This document shows positions 55,002 through 63,814 of a stretch of 64,000 bases of DNA, in pieces. The position numbers and the translations under genes are program-made. The notes below the pieces were generated by a model. It was not told the origin of the DNA and searched no databases. It worked only from the letters and a program-made list of their open reading frames with translations. Origin of the DNA: Terribacillus aidingensis (GTDB taxonomy: Bacteria; Bacillota; Bacilli; Bacillales; Amphibacillaceae); NCBI RefSeq assembly GCF_040703035.1, contig NZ_CP159996.1, positions 2,018,001 to 2,082,000 on the forward strand. Direction: 5' to 3'. Positions within the stretch are counted from its first letter, which is position 1, and each line of letters begins with the position of its first letter.

Positions 55002-55418
55002 ATGAAGACATATACGATCAGTGAAGCGGCAAAGGAATTAAATGTTACAGCATACACCTTGCGTTACTATGACAAGGAAGGATTGATGCCTTTTGTTGAA
55101 CGTACAGCAAGTGGCCAGCGTCTATTTAAAGAATCCGATATTGCAGATTTAAATATCATTGAATGCTTGAAATCAACTGGTATGCCGATAAAGGAAATAA
55201 AGACCTTCATTGATTGGTGTACAGATGGAGATGTTACGTTGCAGCAGAGATTTGACATGTTTATGGAACGAAAATCCGTGGTGGAAAAACAAATGGAAGA
55301 ATTAAAAGAAACAATGAAACTCATCGAGCATAAATGCTTTTATTACAAAACTGCCTTAGAAGCTGGAACGGAAGATATACATAAAAACGACAAAATTGAA
55401 ATTCCAGCTGCTCCTTAA
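55002..55418 (+). CDS. adhR: MerR-family regulator AdhR
   Basis: Transcription factor of 138 residues: N-terminal winged helix-turn-helix (TISEAAKELNVTAYTLRYYD), a dimerisation helix, and a single conserved Cys55 (NIIECLKSTGM) in the region where AdhR/NmlR regulators are modified by electrophiles. The start is the ATG at 55002 after AAGGAG; the frame is open to 54915 but lacks a site. It diverges from adhA; three matching dyads are in this region. Confidence 0.9.
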   Translation: MKTYTISEAAKELNVTAYTLRYYDKEGLMPFVERTASGQRLFKESDIADLNIIECLKSTGMPIKEIKTFIDWCTDGDVTLQQRFDMFMERKSVVEKQMEELKETMKLIEHKCFYYKTALEAGTEDIHKNDKIEIPAAP

Positions 55419-55424
55419 TAGAAC

Positions 55425-55462
55425 GAGCCGTCCGTATTGTTAAATACAGATGGCTCTTTTTT
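55425..55462 (+). terminator. Terminator after adhR
   Basis: GAGCC(G)TC and GA(T)GGCTC pair with further GTAT/ATAC pairing inside, followed by TTTTTT. Confidence 0.8.
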
Positions 55463-55552
55463 ATATAACTAATGCTCCCTTCTGACATCATAAAACTTAA
55501 GAGCAAAAACAGATTAAACAAATGCTCTCTTAAAAATATGAAATCCTCTCTC

Positions 55553-55610
55553 TTGCTTTAGAGCTGACTCTAGGGTGTAGACTCAACGTATTCACAAAGG
55601 AGGAATAAAG
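55553..55610 (+). promoter_or_regulatory. Orphan AdhR-type promoter and Shine-Dalgarno without a gene
   Basis: -35 TTGCTT (55553-55558) and -10 TAGACT (55578-55583) are 19 nt apart, with the dyad TAGAGCTGACTCTA in the spacer, like the adhA promoter. A consensus AAAGGAGG follows at 55596-55603, but no ATG, GTG or TTG lies at a suitable distance, and no ORF follows. The target gene seems to have been deleted. Confidence 0.65.
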
Positions 55611-55719
55611 AATTCACAGTCGGACCAACCAGCCAGCCTTGGTAAGGTATGGATTAGACACTAACTAGATAAACAGGCTGTCGGAAAGACCTCGACAGCT
55701 TGTATTTTCTCTTCAACCC
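55611..55719. other. Gene-free stretch before the araC-family gene
   Basis: No ORF. The terminator of the AraC-family gene is at 55673-55700 (AGCTGTCG/CGACAGC). The rest may be the remnant of a deleted gene. Confidence 0.4.
55673..55700 (-). terminator. Terminator after the AraC-family gene
   Basis: AAGCTGTCG and CGACAGCCT form a stem of 8-9 bp; the minus strand then reads GTTTATC. Confidence 0.6.
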
Positions 55720-56628
55720 TCAGACTTTTTCCACCGAATCCTCCCTAAGTCTCTTTATATCTTCTCTAGGTGAAAAACCAAACATCCGGGCATATTCGCG
55801 GGTGAATTGAGATTGACTTTCATATCCCACTCGGAAAGCCGCTTCCGCTATATCCGGTAACTCAGCTAATAACAAACGCCTGGCTTCCTGCAACCTCAAC
55901 TGCTTTTGAAACTGAATCGGACTCATTGAAGTTACTTCTTTAAAATGCCGATGAAGAGAAGAGATACTCATATTCGCTATCTCCGCTAAACCTTCTATTC
56001 GGAAAGATTTATCAAAGTCAGAAATGATATATTCAATTACATTACTAATTCGGACAGCATTGCTGCCTTCTAAAGCCATTTGTTCAAGTGCGTCCCCATT
56101 TGGTCCCTGCAAAACCCAGTACAGTATTTCCTTCTTACATAATGGAGCGAGTATCGGGATATGCTTCGGGCTGTCTAACAAACTAGCTAGCCTAATTACC
56201 GCATCTAACAAAGAGGAGTCTGAATTACCGATAAACATGGCTCGTTTTGTATCACGTTTCTTCCCGGATTTTGTGTCTGTTTCATTAAGGATCTCTAAGA
56301 TTTCTTTTGGTGTAAATTCAAGTTTGAGGGCCAAATAGGGATAATCATTTGATGCATGAATGACTTGCCCTGTTACTGGCAGCTCTACAGATGCCACGAT
56401 ATAATTGCCTGATCCATATCTAAAGCATTCTTCCCCCAGCCACACCTCTTTTTCTCCTTGGACAATAATGCAAAAAGAAGTTTCGTTAACTCTAGCTATA
56501 GGTTCGCTGATCAAGGATTCGCGGATGAGAAATAACGATTCGATAGAAGTAGCATGAACACCATCTTGACCGGTTTGTCTGCTGATAAGTCTGCTCAGTA
56601 CTTGCTGCTTTTCAGAATCCTTACTCAT
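55720..56628 (-). CDS. AraC-family transcriptional regulator
   Basis: Regulator of 302 residues with an AraC_N (cupin-like) N-terminal domain (SFCIIVQGEKEVWLGEECFR) and a C-terminal double helix-turn-helix (SISSLHRHFKEVTSMSPIQF, VGYESQSQFTREYARMFGFS). It diverges from an aldo/keto reductase gene, its probable target. The closest relatives by pattern control alcohol dehydrogenase-like or quinone-related genes. The Shine-Dalgarno (AGAAGGG) is distant from the ATG. Confidence 0.87.
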   Translation of the reverse strand: MSKDSEKQQVLSRLISRQTGQDGVHATSIESLFLIRESLISEPIARVNETSFCIIVQGEKEVWLGEECFRYGSGNYIVASVELPVTGQVIHASNDYPYLALKLEFTPKEILEILNETDTKSGKKRDTKRAMFIGNSDSSLLDAVIRLASLLDSPKHIPILAPLCKKEILYWVLQGPNGDALEQMALEGSNAVRISNVIEYIISDFDKSFRIEGLAEIANMSISSLHRHFKEVTSMSPIQFQKQLRLQEARRLLLAELPDIAEAAFRVGYESQSQFTREYARMFGFSPREDIKRLREDSVEKV

Positions 56629-56808
56629 GTCTTATTTGCAATCCCTTCTATTTTAGATGTGTTCATTTTAATTGATATTTTTTTACTTTGAAAGGCTTTT
56701 GAGAGGATCAGGCAAAAACTTGATATGAATGGGTTTCATGTTTAATTAGTCTATATGAGACAATCTAAGAGACAGTAATGAACAAAATATAAAAGGAGGA
56801 TTATATAA

Positions 56809-57789
56809 ATGGAATATATAAAACTAGGAAATACGGGTTTGGATGTCTCTAGATTCTGTCTCGGGTGTATGAGTTTTGGTGAAGCAGAAAAGTGGATTCA
56901 TCAGTGGGTTCTTAACGAAGAGCAAAGTCGCACTATCATAAAAAAAGCTCTTGATCTTGGAATCAATTTTTTTGATACAGCTAATGTGTATTCGATGGGA
57001 ACCAGTGAAGAATTCCTAGGTCGTGCTTTAAAGGATTATGCCAATCGCGACGAAGTTGTGTTAGCAACAAAGGTTCACGGACGTATGCATAAAGGTCCAA
57101 ACGGTGCAGGGCTTTCCCGAAAAGCCATCATGAGTGAAATTGATAAAAGCCTTAAAAGAGTCGGCACAGATTATATAGACCTTTATATCATCCATCGCTG
57201 GGACTACAATACCCCTATCGAAGAAACAATGGAAGCATTGCACGATGTCGTGAAAGCTGGAAAAGCAAGATATATCGGTGCTTCTGCCATGTACGCTTGG
57301 CAATTCCAAAAAGCATTACACGTAGCAGAGAAAAATAATTGGACACGCTTTGTATCGATGCAGAATCACTACAACCTCTTATACCGTGAAGAAGAACGGG
57401 AAATGCTTCCTCTCTGCAAAGAAGAAAAAATAGGAGTGACTCCTTACAGCCCGCTTGCCTCCGGAAGATTGACACGTGATTGGGCAGAAACAACATATCG
57501 CTCCAAAACGGACCAAATCCAAAAATCCAAATATGATGCAACTGCTGATGCAGACAGATTGGTGGCAGAACGAGTAGCCTCACTGGCAGAGAAACATAGT
57601 GTTCCTCGTATCCACATTGCGCTGGCTTGGCTGCTTTCAAAAGAAAACATTACAGCCCCGATTATCGGTGCTACGAAAATATCCCATCTTGAAGATGCTG
57701 TAGGTTCTTTATCACTTAAGCTAACAGCTGCAGATATCGCCTTTCTCGAAGAACCTTATGTACCACATTCCATAGTTGGGCCTAACTAA
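56809..57789 (+). CDS. Aldo/keto reductase
   Basis: NADPH-dependent reductase of carbonyls, 326 residues, a TIM barrel. The catalytic tetrad is Asp56, Tyr61, Lys88 and His129 (FFDTANVYSMG, LATKVHG, YIIHRWD). The C-terminal cofactor region has PIIGATKISHLEDA. The strong site AAAAGGAGG precedes the ATG. Divergent from the AraC-family gene; near adhA, it may form part of an aldehyde-detoxifying set. Confidence 0.93.
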   Translation: MEYIKLGNTGLDVSRFCLGCMSFGEAEKWIHQWVLNEEQSRTIIKKALDLGINFFDTANVYSMGTSEEFLGRALKDYANRDEVVLATKVHGRMHKGPNGAGLSRKAIMSEIDKSLKRVGTDYIDLYIIHRWDYNTPIEETMEALHDVVKAGKARYIGASAMYAWQFQKALHVAEKNNWTRFVSMQNHYNLLYREEEREMLPLCKEEKIGVTPYSPLASGRLTRDWAETTYRSKTDQIQKSKYDATADADRLVAERVASLAEKHSVPRIHIALAWLLSKENITAPIIGATKISHLEDAVGSLSLKLTAADIAFLEEPYVPHSIVGPN

Positions 57790-57803
57790 ATATTTATTAA
57801 AGC

Positions 57804-57840
57804 AGCAATCCAATCTTATAAAATAGGAGATTGGATTGCT
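57804..57840 (+). terminator. Terminator after the aldo/keto reductase gene
   Basis: AGCAATCCAATC/GATTGGATTGCT, a perfect 12-bp stem, is followed by TTTATTTT. Confidence 0.9.
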
Positions 57841-57959
57841 TTTATTTTAAATAAATAAAAGATGGGGAATGGAATATGTAAAGTTTCCCTCAATTAGAAA
57901 TAAAGGTTTGAGGTAATCAAATAAAGGGCAAAGTATTAAGGTTGGGGGGAAGGCAAGAA

Positions 57960-58109
57960 ATGCGCTTAAATGAAAAGAAATTAATCTACAGAGAGCTTGC
58001 CAATCTAATGCATGATTTCGAAAGATGTCCAGATGAATCTATAAAAAAACATATAAACCAAGACATAGCACTTTTAAAAGAAGCAATTCAATATAAAGCA
58101 AAAAAATAA
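57960..58109 (+). CDS. Small hypothetical protein, 49 residues
   Basis: Not recognised. ATG at 57960 follows GGGGGGAAGG by about 7 nt, and the stop overlaps a terminator. The product is charged and largely helical (MRLNEKKLIYRELANLMHDF ... IKKHINQDIALLKEAIQYKA) without a transmembrane segment. Size and heptad-like pattern resemble small sporulation regulators, but no motif proves it. It converges on an RsbR-like gene. Confidence 0.55.
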   Translation: MRLNEKKLIYRELANLMHDFERCPDESIKKHINQDIALLKEAIQYKAKK

Positions 58110-58143
58110 CTCTCCATTTATATTAAACGAAAAATGGAGAGTT
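58108..58143. terminator. Terminator between the 49-residue gene and the rsbR-like gene
   Basis: AACTCTCCAT/ATGGAGAGTT around a 16-nt loop, followed by TCTTTCT on the plus strand; the minus strand then has ATTTTTTTGC. The stem includes the last two bases of the 49-codon ORF stop. Confidence 0.78.
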
Positions 58144-58153
58144 TCTTTCTGTC

Positions 58154-59002
58154 TTACTTCAATATATATCGATCTACGGCAGCTTTTAAAGAATGCGTAG
58201 TTTTAACATCAAAACCAATTCCTAATTGCGTTGCAGTCTGCGCTATTTCAGGTCTTATTCCAGATAAAATAGTTTCTACTCCCAGAAGCTTCAAAGAGTT
58301 GACTATATTAAATATACGGTGAGCAACCATTGTATCGATAATTACCACACCTGACATGTCAATGAATAAGTAACCTACTCCCAATTTCGCACATTGCGAT
58401 AGAACATTATCCATCATATACTTAGCCCTGTTTGTATCAATATCACCTACAAGGGGAAGCAGTGCAACTTCTGGAGTCAATGAAATAACTGGGGTACTAA
58501 GCTCCAGGATCATCGCTTGCTGTGCAGCCAGCTTGAATTCAGCCTGTTTTGCATTCTCTCTAGTAAACCAAACAATGATTTGATTAAAAGCACTTGTAAT
58601 CTTTCTCGTATAACTAAGTGTTTCCTTACCGCATAAATCATGTTCTGCCACAAAGTCTTCCAATAGCTCCAAATATAATGATTCCGTTCTATTGAATTCA
58701 TCAATAATATCATCTATCGATGTATTTAAATGCTGCTCATCTTTTGATATCTCCACTATCCATTCCTCGAATAGCTCGTAAGATAGAGGATTTTCCGGAT
58801 CAAATAACTCACAGAAACGGGTATGGAAACCTTTATTTTGTTCTTTTAATACATCAATAACTGCTTGATCATCAGAACCATAAACCCCCTCTGTTTTTTT
58901 AAGTCCTGCAAACCAAGCATCATTCAATTTATCTATATTATCGCAAAGAAAGTTATATAATTCTTTATCTGCAGCTACTTGCAGTTTTTTCTCATTTGCC
59001 AT
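58154..59002 (-). CDS. RsbR-like STAS-domain stressosome protein
   Basis: Protein of 282 residues: an N-terminal globin-like sensor domain (LYNFLCDNIDKLNDAWFAGL to about residue 150) and a C-terminal STAS domain (about 165-275) with LFIDMSGVVIIDTMVAHRIF, including the conserved Thr of the DTMVA motif phosphorylated by RsbT in RsbRA. It is probably a stressosome subunit of the SigB pathway. The start is the ATG at 59002 (MANEKK); upstream codons lack a site. It stands alone. Confidence 0.87.
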   Translation of the reverse strand: MANEKKLQVAADKELYNFLCDNIDKLNDAWFAGLKKTEGVYGSDDQAVIDVLKEQNKGFHTRFCELFDPENPLSYELFEEWIVEISKDEQHLNTSIDDIIDEFNRTESLYLELLEDFVAEHDLCGKETLSYTRKITSAFNQIIVWFTRENAKQAEFKLAAQQAMILELSTPVISLTPEVALLPLVGDIDTNRAKYMMDNVLSQCAKLGVGYLFIDMSGVVIIDTMVAHRIFNIVNSLKLLGVETILSGIRPEIAQTATQLGIGFDVKTTHSLKAAVDRYILK

Positions 59003-59240
59003 AGAAACGTCTCCCTGATTTTTATATGTACGACACTTCATTCTATCATTTGTCACAGCAATTGCCTATTATACTCTAATAGATACACTTATTAGATAAC
59101 CAAAAGCCATTCTCCACTCTTAATTTCGTCACAAAATTACGCAGAACTATCCATTAATCTCGTGTAGAACCAAATAATCCAAACTATTCCAAAGTGATTT
59201 CCTCACTTTTCCGGATTTTAGCTTACGCAATTTATGCTTG

Positions 59241-59594
59241 CTACTTCCTGTCATCCTTCACTATCGATAAGATCATAATAGTACTTAAAATTAATATCGT
59301 GCCTATCCACTCGGCTAATCCAAATGGAATATGAAACCATAAGATAGAAAGAAATGTTGCAGACAATGGTTCCACAGAAGCCAGCAGACTCACTTTGTAT
59401 GCTGCAATGTATGTTGTACCTTCCAGATAGAAATAAAAAGCAACAATTGTACCGAAAATGATGACAAATAGCACAGCTGCTAGAGAAGATAATGTCCAAT
59501 CCCCTTGTACCTTCCATGATGGATGTATGAAGCTGAAACTAACACACAAACACATAGAAAGGAGCAGCGTAATTGCGTGCTCCTTTCTTCTCAT
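59241..59594 (-). pseudogene. C-terminal remnant of an EamA-family transporter
   Basis: The frame encodes the last three to four helices of a drug/metabolite transporter (WTLSSLAAVLFVIIFGTIVA, FYFYLEGTTYIAAYK, SVEPLSATFLSILWFHIPFG). A full protein has about 300 residues with ten helices; only about 117 are left. The 5' part is missing at the junction with the siderophore ABC operon, whose ATPase ends at 59611. Confidence 0.7.
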
Positions 59595-59610
59595 ATTTAT
59601 AAAAAAACGG

Positions 59611-60417
59611 TTAACTAAACACGTGATAACGTCCACGCGGCACAATCATAGGAGACTTAGACACCGGATCTTCAATAACAGTACAGTCAAGTTCGAATAT
59701 CTCTTTGATCAATTCATCTGTAATGATATCAGATGGCCGTCCTTCTGCTATTAGTTCTCCTTTACGCAGTGCAAAGATATAATCTGCATAGCGAGCAGCT
59801 AGATTGATATCATGAAGAACCATCACAATCGTCGTCCCAAATCTTCTATTTAGATCGGTAAGCAAGTCCAGAATCTCAACTTGATACGTGATATCGAGAA
59901 ACGTTGTTGGTTCATCCAGGAACAATATATCTGTCTGCTGAGCCAATGCCATAGCAATCCAAACGCGCTGTCTTTGGCCGCCTGACAATTCATCTATATG
60001 TCTATTGGCAAGCTCAGTGATTCCCATCATGTCCATTGCTTCCTCGACCGCTTGATAATCCTTTTCCGACCATCCGCTTAACAATGATTGATGCGGGAAT
60101 CTGCCTCTGCCGACTAAGTCAGCTACTGAAATACCTTCCGGTGCAATCGGTGACTGAGGCAGCACGCCTAATACTTTTGCGAGTTTCTTTGGAGGGATCT
60201 TGTGAATTGATTTTCCGTCTAAAATGACTTCTCCTGCTATTGGCTTGATCAGTCTTGCCATCGTCTTTAGCAATGTCGATTTGCCGCATGCGTTAGGCCC
60301 AATAATGACGTTAATCTGATTGTTGGGAATTTCTACATCAATCCCATGGAGAATCTTTTTATTTTCATAACCTGCAGCAATTTGCTCCGTTTGGAGTTTG
60401 TGATTTGATTTCATCAT
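59611..60417 (-). CDS. Ferri-siderophore ABC transporter ATPase
   Basis: ATP-binding subunit of an iron(III)-siderophore importer, 268 residues. Walker A is GPNACGKST (residues 40-48), the signature is LSGGQRQRV, Walker B is ILFLDEP, and the switch His is in MVLHDIN. Closest in type to FecE/FhuC/YusV. The ATG overlaps the stop of the upstream permease (ATGA). Last gene of a Fur-box operon. Confidence 0.92.
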   Translation of the reverse strand: MMKSNHKLQTEQIAAGYENKKILHGIDVEIPNNQINVIIGPNACGKSTLLKTMARLIKPIAGEVILDGKSIHKIPPKKLAKVLGVLPQSPIAPEGISVADLVGRGRFPHQSLLSGWSEKDYQAVEEAMDMMGITELANRHIDELSGGQRQRVWIAMALAQQTDILFLDEPTTFLDITYQVEILDLLTDLNRRFGTTIVMVLHDINLAARYADYIFALRKGELIAEGRPSDIITDELIKEIFELDCTVIEDPVSKSPMIVPRGRYHVFS

Positions 60418-61445
60418 AAATATCCCTTCCGATTCATCCTAATTAGTAAATAAAGCAGATAAGGTGCCCCAACCAATCCTGTTATTATACCAACTGGATA
60501 TCTGACCTCAAAAGCAAATTGCCCTATCAAATCTGCTCCAAGAACCAGGTTGATGCCAATAAGACCAGCAGGCAGAACGTTTGAAAACCCGGTTCCCACT
60601 AATCTTTTTGCAATCGGTCCTGAAAGGAAAGCTACGAATGCTATTGGGCCTGTAGTAGCAGTTGCAAAAGCAATCATAAGAACAGCACCGACTATGAAAA
60701 GCAGTCTTATTTTGTTTGTACTCAGTCCAAGTGATAGCGCTGACTCTTCCCCAAGCTCCAATATGTCTAAATGCTTTCCTAAAACAATTAAAAGTGGAGC
60801 GAAAATCACTACTGTACAAATAAGCGGATATAATGTCTCCATCTTAGCTCCATTCAGGCTCCCGCTTAGCCAACGAAGTGCAGCAGACAAATCTTGTTGA
60901 CTTCCAACCATTAATAAATAGGAAATGACAGCACTAAGAGCAGCTTGAATACCAATTCCTATCAAGATAAGCCTGCCAATGGAGAAATGACTGCCTGATG
61001 ACAGCAGGTAAATGAGTAAGACAGTAACTAGTCCCGCTATTACTGAAGCTAAAGAAACAACTGTGTTGCTCGTTTGCAAAATAAGTATACTGAACAAAGC
61101 TGCAGCACTTGAACCAGTTGTAATTCCCAGTACATCCGGATTGGCCAGTGGATTACGCAGCATTGTTTGGAATATATGTCCTCCCATTCCAAAAGCCAGG
61201 CCTGCAAAAAGACCTGCTATCATCCTGGGGAGCCTTATCGTATTAACGGCAAAATAAGCACCTGGGATTCTCTCACCCATTAGCACTTGAAAAACCTCTG
61301 TAATCGGGTATATTGTATTACCCAATAGAAGCATGGCCATACAAAGTCCAACAGCAAGTGCTGCAAGCAGGATGTTAATGATCAGCCATTTTCTGAATCG
61401 ACGTTTTCTGCCTTGTTTAATAATAGTAGTTGAGCTATTTATCAT
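60414..61445 (-). CDS. Ferri-siderophore ABC permease 2 (FecCD family)
   Basis: Membrane subunit of 343 residues with about nine to ten helices. FecCD signatures include GGHIFQTMLRNPLANPDVLG and ATTGPIAFVAFLSGPIAKRL. Forms a heterodimer with the preceding permease. It overlaps that gene's end by 4 nt. Confidence 0.93.
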   Translation of the reverse strand: MINSSTTIIKQGRKRRFRKWLIINILLAALAVGLCMAMLLLGNTIYPITEVFQVLMGERIPGAYFAVNTIRLPRMIAGLFAGLAFGMGGHIFQTMLRNPLANPDVLGITTGSSAAALFSILILQTSNTVVSLASVIAGLVTVLLIYLLSSGSHFSIGRLILIGIGIQAALSAVISYLLMVGSQQDLSAALRWLSGSLNGAKMETLYPLICTVVIFAPLLIVLGKHLDILELGEESALSLGLSTNKIRLLFIVGAVLMIAFATATTGPIAFVAFLSGPIAKRLVGTGFSNVLPAGLIGINLVLGADLIGQFAFEVRYPVGIITGLVGAPYLLYLLIRMNRKGYL

Positions 61446-62473
61446 AGTGACCGCACTTTCAGTTTAGTTGCGAGCAGTATCAATACAGGAGCACCAATAA
61501 AAGCAGTAATAATCCCGGCTTCCACTTCACCAGGACTCCCTATTAATCTGCCAAGTACATCAGCAATTGTTAGTATAGCTGCCCCCGAAATAGCTGACAT
61601 GGGGATGATAAGGCGTAGATCAGGCCCAAAGATGAGCCGCATCAAATGCGTCGCCAGCAGACCAATAAACCCAATAGGACCAGCTAATGCTGTTACCGCA
61701 CCGCACAAGATGACGCCGGTAAAAGCTGAAACCAATGTCAGCAATCCCGTGCGGACTCCTTGTCCAGTTGCAATTTCGTCTCCAAGCAGCAAAGCATTAA
61801 GTGAGGGTGCCATTATGAATGCCAGCAGGATCCCGGAAACCAAAAAAGGTAAAAATATTACGATGAAATCCCAATTTGCAGCACCCACACTACCCACTTG
61901 CCAAAACCTGAACTGATCCATCACAAAAGATCTAGGCAGCATGATAGCACTGATCAGGGAAGATAGTATAGCACTGGTTGCTGCGCCAGCCAGTACAAGC
62001 TTAAGAGGCGTATTGCCAGTACGCCCCATTGAACCAATTCCATATACGATGATAGCCGTAAGGATTGCTCCCAATATAGAAAGCCAAATATACTGACCAG
62101 CTGTACTGATATTAAAAAATGCTATACCTAATACGACAAATAACGATGCACCTGTATTAACCCCTAGTATACTGGGATCCGCCAGTGGATTGCGGGTCAC
62201 CGCTTGCATGAGAGCGCCAGACACACCTAGCGCTCCCCCGCAAAGCAAACTAAATACCGTTCGCGGTATCCTTTCACTGACAACAGCTGCAGCGTAAGAA
62301 TCCGAGCTGAATAATAACAACCCTGCCATTAAGTCATCCATCGTCACAGATCTTGATCCGAAAACCAGTGAAGCTACTACACTTACACACAGCAGTAGGA
62401 AGAAGAAGAACATGATGATTGCATAGTAGCTACGTTTATGTCCCACTGGTCTTTTTGCTACATTACTGTTCAT
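61442..62473 (-). CDS. Ferri-siderophore ABC permease 1 (FecCD family)
   Basis: Membrane subunit of 343 residues; signatures GALMQAVTRNPLADPSILG and ALAGPIGFIGLLATHLMRLI. Its start overlaps the end of the binding-protein gene by 11 nt, and its own ribosome site is weak, so it is probably translated by coupling. Confidence 0.93.
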   Translation of the reverse strand: MNSNVAKRPVGHKRSYYAIIMFFFFLLLCVSVVASLVFGSRSVTMDDLMAGLLLFSSDSYAAAVVSERIPRTVFSLLCGGALGVSGALMQAVTRNPLADPSILGVNTGASLFVVLGIAFFNISTAGQYIWLSILGAILTAIIVYGIGSMGRTGNTPLKLVLAGAATSAILSSLISAIMLPRSFVMDQFRFWQVGSVGAANWDFIVIFLPFLVSGILLAFIMAPSLNALLLGDEIATGQGVRTGLLTLVSAFTGVILCGAVTALAGPIGFIGLLATHLMRLIFGPDLRLIIPMSAISGAAILTIADVLGRLIGSPGEVEAGIITAFIGAPVLILLATKLKVRSL

Positions 62474-63524
62474 TGTTACTTAACGCATCATCGATCTGAG
62501 TAACATAATTATCGATGGTATACTCGATTGCAAGCGGATTTGGAGTTCCCGCTGCTGCTAGATCGGAGTTATTAGCGATAAATACGACAGAACCGTTTTG
62601 AATCGCTTTAATTTGTCCTAGACGTGCATCATTTTTAACTGCTTCGTACGTACTGTCATCACCGTATCCAATTATGATATCTGCGTCATTTAGGACGTCT
62701 GCATTCTCCGCACTCAAGTTTAGCGAGTAGGCAGCATCATCTTCGATCAATTCAGAGATACTTTCCGGATATTCCATTCCCAACTCTTCTAAGAAAGCAA
62801 CTCGGGAATCAGCTGGTGTATATAGATGGAACTCGGATAAATCTGTTGCTGTGAAGTTGACCCAAGCAACTTTTTTACCTTTGATTTCAGGATGTTCATT
62901 TACTTTTTCTTCAATTGTACTCTCGGTATCAGCAATAAGCTGCTCGCCTTCTTCTTCCATTCCCATACCTTTTGCGTTCATCGTAACTTGATCACGCCAA
63001 GACGTCGTCCAAGGAGAAGTCGGGTAAGCAACCACAGGCGCAATTTCGCTTAATGTATTATAATCCTCTTCTGTCAAACCTGAATAAGCCGCAAGAATGA
63101 CATCTGGAGCTGAGTCTGCAATAGCCTCAAAATCCAGTCCATCTGTATCTTGAAAGACATTAGGATCACTTTCGCCTAATTCTTCTAATTTCTCGGCAGT
63201 CCAAGGAAGGAGACCGCTGTCATCTTGCACACCGAAGTTGGCTGCGGAAAAACCTACTGGCACCACACCAAGTGCAAGCGCAACATCCTGGTTACCCCAT
63301 TGAACAGTTGCTACTCGCTCAGGCTTAGATTCGATAACCGTTTCCCCGAAAGCGTGCTTAATCGTGATCGGATAACCTTCAGTGGAAGCAGAATCTCCGC
63401 CGGATGAATTACTTCCTTCAGAATTTTCCTCCGTATTTGACTGACTTGAACACGCTGAAAGTACTAATAGGAACAATGCAGAAAAGATTGCTAGTTTTAA
63501 TATCGATTTATGCTTTTTGACCAT
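62463..63524 (-). CDS. Ferri-siderophore-binding lipoprotein
   Basis: Solute-binding lipoprotein of 353 residues. The signal peptide ends in the lipobox LSAC with Cys25, followed by a Ser/Asn-rich linker (SSQSNTEENSEGSNSSGG) and a two-lobe periplasmic-binding domain (YPITIKHAFGETVIESKPER; VVPVGFSAANFG). FecB/YfmC-like. The exact siderophore cannot be read. First gene of the Fur-box operon; the ATG follows GGGGAG. Confidence 0.93.
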   Translation of the reverse strand: MVKKHKSILKLAIFSALFLLVLSACSSQSNTEENSEGSNSSGGDSASTEGYPITIKHAFGETVIESKPERVATVQWGNQDVALALGVVPVGFSAANFGVQDDSGLLPWTAEKLEELGESDPNVFQDTDGLDFEAIADSAPDVILAAYSGLTEEDYNTLSEIAPVVAYPTSPWTTSWRDQVTMNAKGMGMEEEGEQLIADTESTIEEKVNEHPEIKGKKVAWVNFTATDLSEFHLYTPADSRVAFLEELGMEYPESISELIEDDAAYSLNLSAENADVLNDADIIIGYGDDSTYEAVKNDARLGQIKAIQNGSVVFIANNSDLAAAGTPNPLAIEYTIDNYVTQIDDALSNNEQ

Positions 63525-63634
63525 TTGTTATTTCTCCCCTTATTTATGTAAGATATCTATTTGTGCTGAACTGTATCGCTTAAGTTAGGAACTCTCTTCA
63601 AGAATCAGTATGTAATGGGTAACCCTTTCTAATT

Positions 63635-63655
63635 GATATTGGTTCTCATTATCAA
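63635..63655 (-). promoter_or_regulatory. Fur box of the siderophore ABC operon
   Basis: TGATAATGAGAACCAATATC (minus strand, then A) matches the Fur consensus inverted repeat well and lies between the -10 element and the transcription start, so iron should repress. Confidence 0.8.
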
Positions 63656-63684
63656 TATACAATTAGTTATATTAATTAATCAAG
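63655..63684 (-). promoter_or_regulatory. Promoter of the siderophore ABC operon
   Basis: -35 TTGATT (63679-63684), 18-nt spacer, -10 TATATT (63655-63660) on the minus strand, abutting the Fur box. Confidence 0.7.
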
Positions 63685-63768
63685 GCTTTTTTACTACTTT
63701 TTAGACTATTTGGTGAAAATTGACGTATTATGTTTTCACCTTGATAAATTTCCGCTTTCATTCATTGA

Positions 63769-63794
63769 AAAAAGAGCCACTTGTAGTGACTCTT
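63769..63794 (-). terminator. Terminator after the membrane protein at the right edge
   Basis: AAAGAG(C)CACT pairs with AGTG(A)CTCTTT; on the minus strand it is followed by TTTTTTC. Confidence 0.75.
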
Positions 63795-63814
63795 TCGGCC
63801 TTGTCTATTTAATT

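Noticed and set aside
55615..55655. Similarity of tcggaccaacc to a guanidine riboswitch core
   Set aside because: Only a short stretch matches; the other conserved blocks and a downstream exporter gene are absent.
59595..59645. Extension of the EamA fragment upstream to 59645
   Set aside because: This part overlaps the 3' end of the siderophore ATPase gene in another frame and shows no transporter similarity.
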